Assembly (NCBI GenBank): GCA_039105265.1
Contig: JAPFFF010000061.1
Coordinates: 186,001 to 250,000, forward strand
Length of the DNA: 64,000 nt
Source: Tritrichomonas musculus
Lineage: Eukaryota > Parabasalia > Tritrichomonadida > Tritrichomonadidae
Direction of reading: 5' to 3'
Both the position numbers and the translations under genes were made by a program. This document shows positions 55,870 through 64,000 of the stretch, one piece after another (position 1 is the first letter of the stretch; each line of letters begins with the position of its first letter). Below the pieces are notes generated by a model. It was not told where the DNA came from. It saw nothing but the letters and a program-made list of their open reading frames with translations, and ran no database searches.

Positions 55870-57258
55870 TCAAATAGGATCTAATCTATAACGAGGTAAT
55901 ATTTGAGTATTTCCTTTAAGATCTTGTATTAAATATTTACCATTTTGAAAACCTTTTACAAAAAATCTACCAGGTTGAGTTATTGATCGTCTTTTTTTAA
56001 GAGTGTCTTTATTATTATATACAATTACTTCTTGGTTTTCTTTTAAATTATAACCTTTTTGAGCAGAAACATTATAATTAGCTTGAGAAATACGTCTACA
56101 AATAAAAGTATATAAATCAGAATTATTTTGCATTTGACTAGGGGAAACATTCATACCTGCATATTTTGACAAAGTTAAGTGTGGGGCATTATTATATTGA
56201 ACAACTAATTCTTTTAATATTTCAGGGGAGATTTCTCTTTGAACTTCAAAAGCCATATCTCTCAAAGTTCTAATAATTCTATCAACTATACCTAATGAAG
56301 AATGTAATGGGCTAGTTGTTTGTTTTTCACCTGGTTTTCGTAAAAATGATGGATAATGATAATCATCCATTCTATCAACAGGTTCCCATTTAATTCCATT
56401 TGAGTTTAAAAAATTTATTGTTTCTTCAGAACAAAAACCTTTTTCACCATCTCCGGTCAATATTTTAGGTTTCATTCCTTGTTGAAATAAAGTATTTAAA
56501 GCTTTTGTTATTGAAATAGATGTTTTTTGTCCAGAAGTCATAATTTTATTTATATCACCAAAACATTCTCTACCTAAAGGAATTGCATATAAATATCGAC
56601 TATTGGCTTCTATACAAATTAAGTACCCAACATTTTTTTCAAACATAATATCAATTAAATAAGTACCAGGTTCACATAATTTATGTAAATAATATTTTTT
56701 ATTCTTATTAGTTGGAAATTGTTTCTTTTGAACATAATCATCTTCAGAAACATAATTTGGCTCAATAACTTTTTCAAATTGTTTTAATAATACATGTCTT
56801 TTATTTTTATTTCTAAATGCAATATCAGGTACATTTGTTTTACCTTTGAATTCAACTATCATTCCTGGTTGTTCCATAATTTTTGTAATATATATTTCAT
56901 ACCATTCTTCCATAGTATATTTATCTTTACCTTTTTTCCATCCAGAGGTCAATTTTTCAAATTCAGGAAAAGTACGAATATTTTCATTATGTAAATTATT
57001 AATTACATGGTTCTCAATTTTTTCTTCGAAACTTAATTCATCATCAGGAATTTTTTCATCTGTGATTACAGGTAATGATTCAGATAATACTTTTCGAAAT
57101 TCTGAATAAGCATTATAAATTTGTTCAAATTCATCATCAGTTACAAAATCTTTTTGATATCCTTTATAATTTCTAGCTTCATTTGGCATTATTAATTTCT
57201 TTTGATAAGCTTTCTTTTCTAAATAATTCATTAATTTTTCACCTTCTGACGATAACAT
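55870..57258 (-). CDS. DDE integrase of a second type, region D
   Basis: 462 residues. A long N-terminal helical region (1-160) is unlike the A/B and E integrases. Core: D203 in GTYLIDIMFE, then ICIEANSRYLYAIP; D270 in ILTGDGEKGF; SSLGIVDRIIRTLRD around 321-334; VQYNNAPHLTL. The C-terminal domain has VSAQKGYNLKENQEVIVYN and ends YRLDPI, an SH3/chromo-like DNA-binding region. It could belong to a Polinton subfamily or a Ginger-like transposon. Open throughout. Confidence 0.82.
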   Translation of the reverse strand: MLSSEGEKLMNYLEKKAYQKKLIMPNEARNYKGYQKDFVTDDEFEQIYNAYSEFRKVLSESLPVITDEKIPDDELSFEEKIENHVINNLHNENIRTFPEFEKLTSGWKKGKDKYTMEEWYEIYITKIMEQPGMIVEFKGKTNVPDIAFRNKNKRHVLLKQFEKVIEPNYVSEDDYVQKKQFPTNKNKKYYLHKLCEPGTYLIDIMFEKNVGYLICIEANSRYLYAIPLGRECFGDINKIMTSGQKTSISITKALNTLFQQGMKPKILTGDGEKGFCSEETINFLNSNGIKWEPVDRMDDYHYPSFLRKPGEKQTTSPLHSSLGIVDRIIRTLRDMAFEVQREISPEILKELVVQYNNAPHLTLSKYAGMNVSPSQMQNNSDLYTFICRRISQANYNVSAQKGYNLKENQEVIVYNNKDTLKKRRSITQPGRFFVKGFQNGKYLIQDLKGNTQILPRYRLDPI

Positions 57259-57289
57259 TTAAATTTCAATAAAGAGCGGTTTTGACACT

Positions 57290-57292
57290 TCA
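57290..57292 (+). promoter_or_regulatory. Initiator (Inr) for the 79-aa gene
   Basis: GACACTTCACTTTTATTTTT 19 bases before the ATG, with TCA(+1)CTTT fitting the trichomonad Inr. Confidence 0.55.
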
Positions 57293-57310
57293 CTTTTATT
57301 TTTTGTTTTC

Positions 57311-57550
57311 ATGTCTAAATTGGAAGAAAAATTAATAAGTCTTCGAGAAGAATGGAAAGAAAAATGGAAACAAATAAGAAGAATTCAAAAAAATGCACCT
57401 AATTACACAAATGAGGATGCAATTATAATTTATGATGAATCCAAATTATCGATGGATGATCAAGAAGAATTGGAACGATTACGAAGAGAAAGAGACCGAC
57501 TCCGATATCGAATGAAAGAAATTCAAGAACTTTTAAGAGAAATTAAATAA
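57311..57550 (+). CDS. 79-aa coiled-coil protein, region D
   Basis: Starts MSKLEEKLISLREEWKEKWK and is mostly charged helix (ELERLRRERDRLRYRMKEIQ). Paralogue of the next gene. Divergent from the integrase gene across about 50 bp. Possible dimerising regulator or structural protein. Confidence 0.62.
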   Translation: MSKLEEKLISLREEWKEKWKQIRRIQKNAPNYTNEDAIIIYDESKLSMDDQEELERLRRERDRLRYRMKEIQELLREIK

Positions 57551-57568
57551 AAAAGCAGTTTTGACACA

Positions 57569-57571
57569 TCA
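57569..57571 (+). promoter_or_regulatory. Initiator (Inr) for the 65-aa gene
   Basis: GACACATCACTTTTATTTTT 18 bases before the ATG, nearly identical to the block at 57283-57302, so promoter and gene were duplicated together. Confidence 0.55.
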
Positions 57572-57588
57572 CTTTTATTTTTGTTTTC

Positions 57589-57786
57589 ATGTCTAAATTG
57601 CAAGAAGCTTACGAGAAATGGGATATCTTAGATGAACAAATAAATGACATCGAAAAAAAGGCAGGGATTATTGGTAATCAAAGGGTTTATGATGATAAAG
57701 ATTTTAGAAAATTAATGAATTTACGAAGAGAAAGAGACAAAGTAGAAAAAGAAATTGAACTTTTAAGAAAAGAATTAAATAAATAA
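57589..57786 (+). CDS. 65-aa coiled-coil protein, region D
   Basis: MSKLQEAYEKWDILDEQIND start, NLRRERDKVEKEIELLRKEL end: same plan as the 79-aa protein (MSKL start, LRRERD motif near the C-terminus), so a tandem duplicate. Function unknown. Confidence 0.6.
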   Translation: MSKLQEAYEKWDILDEQINDIEKKAGIIGNQRVYDDKDFRKLMNLRRERDKVEKEIELLRKELNK

Positions 57787-57800
57787 AAGTTACCTTAATC

Positions 57801-58116
57801 AGTAGTTATCCATAGGATTTTCTTACAATGATGATTCTCTGGCATTTTGGGGGTCATTTGCACCAAAGGGGCTTAAAAACGACAAAAATAAGATCACTTT
57901 GGCGATGTTTTCATTTTCAAAATATTTTTATAAAAAAATATATATTAACACACATCAAGGTCCATACAACCCACCGAATACACTATACTATAAACAATTA
58001 ATTTAAAACACCAATACACACACACTACACTATTTACACACACAGAAGCCTAATATAACAAGCACCCCAAAATGCCAGAGAATCATCATTGTAAGAAAAT
58101 CCTATGGATAACTACT
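57801..58116. repeat. 316-bp structure with perfect 52-bp inverted ends
   Basis: AGTAGTTATCCATAGG at 57801 begins a 52-bp arm matched exactly in reverse complement at 58065-58116, which ends ATAACTACT. The AGTAGT...ACTACT ends resemble Polinton termini. The 212-bp centre is AC-rich on its right side and has no gene. No flanking duplication is evident (TTAATC against TATAAC). Either a Polinton-end miniature element or a hairpin terminus of E. The adjoining 58117-58230 holds two small hairpins and no gene. Confidence 0.8.
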
Positions 58117-58153
58117 TATAACCCACTACTACCACCGAATGATTAACATCAAA

Positions 58154-58181
58154 GGCTCTTCGAGCCCAGGACCAAGGTCCT
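58154..58181. repeat. Two hairpins upstream of the first E gene
   Basis: GGCTC-TTC-GAGCC (58154-58166), identical to 27153-27165 in B, and AGGACC-AA-GGTCCT (58168-58181). Confidence 0.88.
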
Positions 58182-58230
58182 ACTACTACCAACAAGTCTT
58201 TTACGTTTCAAAAACTTTTTTAACTAGTAA

Positions 58231-59516
58231 ATGTTAAGGATAAAAACATTACACCCTACCATAGCCAATATCAATGATGAGCAAGTACCAATACCAATAG
58301 AAACAGCATATTTTCTTGAAGATGGTGAGAGAGACCCAAACAAACCACATCGTTATTGGTTTAATTTTCCACCAGAATGGAGCACAGCAAATCGTGGTGA
58401 GTCAATTATAGGCGTTAGAAATATTTATACAATAGCAAGGAGACGTAAGCTTGAGTTTGATTTAAGCGTAAGAAAATATTTACGAAGTGCTTTTGATGAA
58501 TTGAAAACGAAAATAAAAACAATGATGAAATATATAATTTACTTGATGAAAAACAAAAAGGAGAGGTATCAACACATATTATATCTTGGTTGGCAACAGA
58601 TAAAGATTTACGAGATTTATTTGAAGATATCATTATTACACTTAAACCTAAGTTCGATGAGTATAATAATAAAGTTATGGAAAAATATAAATTGACAAAT
58701 AATATTTTGTCAAGCATGTATAAACTTTATTCAGGCATTTTAAATAAATATCGCGTTCCAATTTCCGGACCTATTTCTTTTATTAAAGATTCGTATGATC
58801 TATTCTTTAAAAGTAAAGAAGAATGGAATGCTTTCCTAAAAGAAATTGCAGACTTCAATAAACAGAACGCCGATAACTTAATACCATTATTTAGGCTGAG
58901 TGATTTAAATAGAGAGTTAAATGATATCCAGATGGATGGATATTATGATTATGATAAGAATTCTTTTATAGAGACAATATTTTCACAGATAAATCAACAA
59001 ATTAATTCATACATAGAAAACCCTGAATATAAACCAACGCCAACACCAACACCAACTCCTGAACCAATACCACCATACATTAAAATTGAGGATGATATTA
59101 ATCCAAGTCTTTATTACGTTGATTTCAAAATAAACTTCATAGAAAAAAGTACAGATGAAAATTATAGAAGATTTGATTTTGCTGATGTAATGAATATAGG
59201 CAACGAACCATATCAAAATAAACCCGAACAATTTCAAAACAAATGGCTTAGGAGAATTGATTTTTATAATGTATGGGATAGGCACTCATGCAAAGTCTAT
59301 TCATCTATTGCTGAACAGGCATCGCATAACTATATTGGTAGTAGTTCAGTATATTTTACGCCAATAAAATACTATAAACTGAATTCTACTGATCAACAAT
59401 TTTGGGTCGAGTTCTATAGTGGTCGTCATAACAAGATACCTATTGTTATTCCCAAAAATGAATCATTTTGTATAGAAATGCAATTCATGTCTTACAATAA
59501 ATTATTATACGTATAA
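58231..59516 (+). pseudogene. Virion-type protein gene, region E (not intact)
   Basis: The N-terminal part reads RYWFNFPPEWSTANRGESII and on into GVRNIYTIARRRKLEFDL, a pattern I associate with capsid or penton-like proteins of Polinton-like viruses. A helical middle follows, then a PTPTPTPTPEPIPP linker like that of the B capsid, then a beta-rich C-terminal domain (YYVDFKINFIEKS to CIEMQFMSYNKLLYV). Probably a minor capsid or spike protein. The gene is not whole; see the region E entry. Confidence 0.5.
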
Positions 59517-59549
59517 AGCACTCACAGAAATATTTTTATGAAAAATTAA

Positions 59550-60641
59550 ATGAATAAAAAACAATTTAATACAATTGAAGAGCTCTACCATTCGTTCCCC
59601 TGGCGTAGTCAAAATAAATTTGTACCATTGGCTAAACGCTATGGATTTAATGAACAAGATGCTAAACAGTTTCTTAAAAATAATGTTATTCATGACGCAA
59701 AGGTTCCAAAAGCCGAATTTATGCCTATTGTGTCAAAACATCACGGAGGTTATCAAATGGACACATTCATCAATGATAAACATAAAGGAGGACGTAATTA
59801 TTTAATGCTAATTAATATTAACACACGAAAAGCTTACGCATACCCATTAATAGGCAAGGGTTCAAAATCAGTAATAGAAGCATTAACCAAATTCTTTAAC
59901 GATGTAAATGATGTGTATTCAATAACAAGCGACCAAGATGCAGCATACTTATCAAACGAGGTATTAGATTTTATGAAGTCAAAGAATATAATCTATAAAA
60001 CAACTGAAGATAATAATCATAACGTGCTCGGCATCATTAATAGATTCATGAGAACAATAAGAGACGCAATAGGTGAAAATAGATATATTGATGAAAATGA
60101 AATGAATGATTTAATAAATGCATATAATAATTCTCCTCATAGGTCTTTAAACAATAAAGCGCCAAACGATATAACAAAAGAAGATGAATTAAATTATATC
60201 CAAACGAAAACAAAAATAAATCCATATAATTTTGAACCAAATGAAAGAGTAAGAATTGTTTTAGCTAATGAACCATTTTCAAAGAAACGTAATAAAGTAA
60301 GCAAAGAATCTTATATCGTTGATTCAAAATCTGGCAATCAATTTATCGTTAAAGCTAAAGATGATTCAGTTGATAAATTACCAGGCTACAGATTAATTAA
60401 ATCAGCAAATAACATTCCACTCGCTGAGTCTCTAAAGAAAGGCAAACGAGGCATCGTTGATAAAATTATTAGCTATGACCCCAAGAAAAATAAATATAGG
60501 GTTCAATATGAAGGAGGTGTAAAAGACACAATCCCAGCAAAAAATCTACGTGAGGGGAACCCAATAAAACTTTCACAAATGGAGCTTGAGTATTGGTCGT
60601 CACAAAATACTATTCCAGATGCTATTAAGAAGTGGGCTTAA
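59550..60641 (+). CDS. DDE integrase, region E
   Basis: 363 residues. D71 in GGYQMDTFIND, followed by LMLININTRKAYAYPL; D128 in SITSDQDAAYL; LGIINRFMRTIRDAIG; NAYNNSPHRSLNNKAP. The C-terminal region has two short beta modules (EPNERVRIVLANEPF; KRGIVDKIISYDPKKNKYRV) typical of chromo/Tudor-like tails. A Polinton-type integrase distinct from those of A/B and D. Open throughout. Confidence 0.85.
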   Translation: MNKKQFNTIEELYHSFPWRSQNKFVPLAKRYGFNEQDAKQFLKNNVIHDAKVPKAEFMPIVSKHHGGYQMDTFINDKHKGGRNYLMLININTRKAYAYPLIGKGSKSVIEALTKFFNDVNDVYSITSDQDAAYLSNEVLDFMKSKNIIYKTTEDNNHNVLGIINRFMRTIRDAIGENRYIDENEMNDLINAYNNSPHRSLNNKAPNDITKEDELNYIQTKTKINPYNFEPNERVRIVLANEPFSKKRNKVSKESYIVDSKSGNQFIVKAKDDSVDKLPGYRLIKSANNIPLAESLKKGKRGIVDKIISYDPKKNKYRVQYEGGVKDTIPAKNLREGNPIKLSQMELEYWSSQNTIPDAIKKWA

Positions 60642-60674
60642 TAAATTCTTTATAAATTATTTTTGCTTCGTCAT

Positions 60675-60685
60675 AGAGTAGCTCT
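60675..60685. repeat. Small hairpin after the E integrase
   Basis: AGAG-TAG-CTCT between the integrase and the following long ORF, of the same style as the other hairpins. Confidence 0.55.
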
Positions 60686-63600
60686 ACAACGAACCCTATC
60701 AATTGATATTTAAAACATTAGCAACCGAAGAAGTATTTATAAATTCATGGAATGATTTAAAAGAATTTTTCAAAGGAACTTCTGGTGATTTTATTATGAT
60801 GATGTTATGTCTTGGATCATTAATGGCAATAGGTATTTGGGATTGTATGCCTTTAGCAGAAATACTAGAAGAAGATGAATTACCTGATGGTTTAGGCGAA
60901 ATATTTACTCCAAATAAATATTCAATTGTTGATACCATATACAAATTAACAAGGAAATTAAACAATCATATTAAAAATCATCCTACTTCATCTGGTGATT
61001 CAAATTTCACGATTAAGGAAGGGATTCTAGAGTATAAAATTAAAAATAATGATATTAAACCAAGTACATTAGAAAAGACCGTTCAAATCGATGGTACTGA
61101 CATAACAAAGAAATATAATGTCCTGACTATTGATATCCCAACAGAATTGAAAGCTAAATTGCTAACATTAAAAGAACATACCAATATCTTCAAAATTGTT
61201 TTACGAAAAAACGTAGTGTATGATGAATTAGGAAATTATATCAGGGAGTTTTACATCTATTCTTATCAAAATATGATTATTGCTCCATTAGTTATTAAAA
61301 GAGAGAATGGGTGCTATTTATATAATTCATCAACAATAACAGACACCACATCGATAGCATTTGACCAAGAACTTGATTTTAATCCATATGATTTATATCT
61401 TAGAGGTGAATTATCGATTTTTTATGAACCAACACAGGATGCATTAGTGTCATCTAAACCCGTTGTAAAATGTGATATTATTGAAGCCGATAATGCATTA
61501 AAATTACAGAAAACAGATATATATTATTTCTATAAGCCATCAAAAATAACGGAACAAAAAGTTGAATATGACCCATGGACTGAATACGATTGTTATAAAA
61601 TGATTTATGAAATACCATCCAGTTATACAATTCCAAACAATATGCAATTTGTTTTCAAAGAGTATTGTTTCGGTAATGAATGGAAATTAACATGGAATAT
61701 AGACCATTGGGAAGGAGATAATATAAAAGGGCGAAGTAATGGAAAGGTTATTTATAAATTAAAGAAAAATGATAATAAAGACCCATTTGGTTCCCATGGT
61801 TGTTATATAATGTGTAAGCATGATGATTGGAATCAATTATTTGTTCCTAAGAATACTGAGAATTTCATGGAATATTTATGGACTAAAGGAAAAGTTGTAA
61901 TATCAGTTAAAACAAAGAATGGTGAAATAAAGCCGGCAATAGATTATGCACTCAATTATAATTGGTTTCCTGCTGATATTAAATTCGAGGGTTATGATTT
62001 ACTTGGAATTGATTGTGTTATAACAGAAACAGATTCAAGTAAAATAAAAGTTAATGAAATTGATAAAGTATATGCTGATATCTTTGCTCAAGAAATGCCT
62101 TTTACAATGACAAAATATAATGATGTTGCAACAAGATTAGAGTTCTCGCCAGGATCGTATCATGTAGATAACACTAATCGCGTTTCTCATGTTGATTTAG
62201 ATGCTATTTTAGATACCATTGAAAAAATTAATTACAAATGGTCCAAGAAGGTAAGCTTAAATAAAAATATTGAATTATATTTAAACACGCAATTCATAGA
62301 CCCAGTTGATGAAGTTAATTGGGACCCAACAACAAATCCATTTGATTACATTATAAAACAACAATTTTACGAAATAATTCCAAGACCCGATGCTGCAACA
62401 ACTCTCTATACCGATTACAACATCACTTCCTCTAAAATCATTACTGCAGACAACATAACAACAATGAGAAGTGATTTGAATATGATTACAAATAATGTTG
62501 ATGTAATGAATTATGACGTTAAAGACCTTACAAATAAAGTTAATAATCTTAGTACTGAAATGACTGACCAACAAAATAAAACAAAATACCTCAAAACAAA
62601 AACGGACCAAATAGAAATTGTTGCTGATGTAGCATTAGGTTTTGCAATTGCAGGTACAGTAATGGGAGGAACAAGTTTAGGCTTACAATTAAGTGCTCGT
62701 GGAGTTCAAACAGCATCTAGAACTGTTAATGGTGCTTCAAAAGCTGGTGGTCAATTAGAAAAGAATCCAGGTTGGGAATATGATTTAGAAGGTCAAAGAT
62801 TACCTGAATTTTCATTATTTTCTCAAATCAAATTTAGTATATTAAAACATCCAAAACATAAAAATACAGTCGATGGAGGATTCTTTAAATATTTATTAAA
62901 ACCTGGTTGTCCAAAAGTATTAATTGATTACCTGACAAGGCTTCAAATATTTGATAGTTTAATTAATGAAAAGACAAAGAAAATAAAAGAAGAATTAAAT
63001 GATTGTTGTTTCATTTATGCTTTACAACAAACTGGAAATTATTCAGAATCATTATTAAATCAAATTAGATTAAGGATTCAAAATAGATATTTATCACAAA
63101 GTAGTATTAATCATTTATGTGAAGAATTTAATATTCATCTTAATTTAACTTATATTGATGATAATTCTGTTGCTCAAAAACAATCTGTACGTTCAATGGA
63201 TAAAGGTAAAAGAAAAACATATATGGGTATACAAAAAGCTGAACCAGAACGAACTCATAAATTCAATGTATATCAAAAACATTATTTCATCGAAGAAAAG
63301 ACTCCATTTACATATTATTATATCAAAAATATTGAAAAGTTAGATGAAGACAAATTTAACAAAGATTGGATTACAGATCATTGGACAAAAGGTAGATCAT
63401 TCATAACTAATTCAAACTTGATTAGAGAATTATTTAAGAAAAATTATTTCATTCCAATTAATTATTCACAAGAACATTTATTACATTCAATATTTTATAA
63501 TGTAATTGATCAAGATATTTCAAATACTACATTAGAATATAAAGATGAATATTGTTGTAAATTAATTGAACCAAAAACAAAAATAATCAAACAAGTAGAA

Positions 63601-64000
63601 ACTTCTTATTGGTTTTGTGATTTTGAATCTGATACAAGTTCAAAAATTCATATTCCATTCTTATGTTGTTTACATTCATTAGATGGGAAAATTAAGAAAG
63701 AATTCTTAGGTGAAAAATGTAATATAAATCTATTGAAATATTTACCTACTGATTCAATTTGTTATTTTCATAATTTGGCTTATGATATTAGAATGATTTT
63801 ACAAAACAATAATCAAAATATAAAAATATTATCATCAATTATTAAAGGAAATCAATGTTTTAATATGACTTTGAAATTTGAGAACAAAAAGATAACATTT
63901 AAAGATAGTTATCCAATTTTCTCTTGCCGGCTGTCCAGCCTTCCATTAATGTTTAATATTCCTTGTGAAAAAGAAATTTTCCCATACAAATATTATACAT
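60682..64000 (+). CDS. Very long ORF: fibre-like N-terminal region joined to PolB exonuclease domain, region E, partial
   Basis: One uninterrupted frame from 60682 past the window end (over 1100 codons). The first ATG is at 60796. Residues before about 600 include a hydrophobic segment (FIMMMLCLGSLMAIGIWD), beta-rich stretches, a coiled coil (VKDLTNKVNNLSTEMTDQQN, about 62510) and a second hydrophobic segment (DVALGFAIAGTVMGG). Then come a helical LNDCCFIYALQQ region similar in place to the N-terminus of the A/B polymerase, ExoI YWFCDFESD (about 63610) and ExoII YFHNLAYDIRM (about 63760). A protein-primed-type PolB with a fibre-like extension. The palm domain lies outside the window. Confidence 0.7.

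Larger units (their letters stand above)
51014..57800. mobile_element. Region D: candidate further Polinton-like element
   Basis: Begins with AGTAGTTATATATTTGCC directly after codons homologous to the A/B polymerase, which suggests an element terminus inserted in C's polymerase gene. The six bases before it (CATATT) would be the target duplication, but no matching right end is visible in the window. It holds eight apparent genes, mostly arranged as divergent and convergent pairs, including a DDE integrase distinct from those of A/B and E. I recognise no capsid or polymerase here. It may be a partial element or a different element type. Confidence 0.45.
57801..64000 (+). mobile_element. Region E: Polinton-like element of another subfamily, open at right edge
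   Basis: Plus-strand genes for a virion-type protein with a proline-rich linker, a DDE integrase, and a long ORF that ends in a family B DNA polymerase exonuclease domain and runs off the window. The left boundary is uncertain: either the AGTAGTTATCC end at 57801 or the far side of the 316-bp inverted-repeat structure at 58116. The proteins are only distantly similar to those of A, B and C. It appears to have about one break in the visible part. Confidence 0.65.

Noticed and set aside
62281-62610. Antisense 109-codon frame in region E
   Set aside because: Lies opposite the long uninterrupted plus-strand ORF, and its Cys/Ile/Phe-rich composition is typical of a shadow frame.

Overview
The window is AT-rich, with densely packed intronless genes, stop codons that often read TAAA, very short leaders and TCAYTTTT-type initiators just upstream of several ATGs. 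Most of it is a stack of Polinton/Maverick elements. That combination points to a trichomonad parabasalid, most likely Trichomonas vaginalis. The organism is inferred: no rRNA, tRNA or recognisable housekeeping gene is present.

Layout. Element A occupies 1-18334 and 42012-44709, reads right to left, and runs off the left edge. Element B (18335-42011, about 23.7 kb, reading left to right) is inserted in A's DNA polymerase gene. B has about 230-bp terminal inverted repeats beginning AGTAGT and a perfect 6-bp target duplication CTCCAG (18329-18334 and 42012-42017). B looks whole. A is broken by B and by about two more breaks. Element C (44710-51013) is a partial, rearranged copy of a more diverged subfamily: a fibre gene, a KilA-N gene and part of a polymerase gene. 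At 51014 an AGTAGTTAT end starts region D (to about 57800), with small genes in divergent and convergent pairs plus a different integrase. Region E (from 57801 or 58117 to the right edge) is another Polinton-like element with its own virion-type gene, integrase and a very long ORF ending in a PolB exonuclease domain.

How the genes fit together. A and B share one collinear set: protein-primed-type PolB with an embedded HNH domain, a KilA-N regulator, a packaging-type ATPase, several small virion-like proteins including one with a membrane segment, a probable double jelly-roll major capsid protein, a DDE integrase, a probable minor capsid protein, two large unknown proteins and a phage-like trimeric fibre. 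That is a self-synthesising, probably virion-forming element. I did not recognise an adenain-type protease.

Most interesting signal. Tiny palindromes (4-7 bp arms, usually 3-nt loops such as TTT, TTC, GAA, AAA, TAC, GTA) are scattered through the elements, in and between genes. A and B differ by presence or absence of them. Three sit in A genes as in-frame 30-nt additions, one in B is flanked by an exact 8-bp duplication of a site that is single in A, identical hairpins recur at distant loci, and one coding palindrome keeps its arms complementary although the bases differ between A and B. This looks like a family of miniature hairpin elements. The fibre and capsid genes also show module exchange between elements that are otherwise nearly identical.
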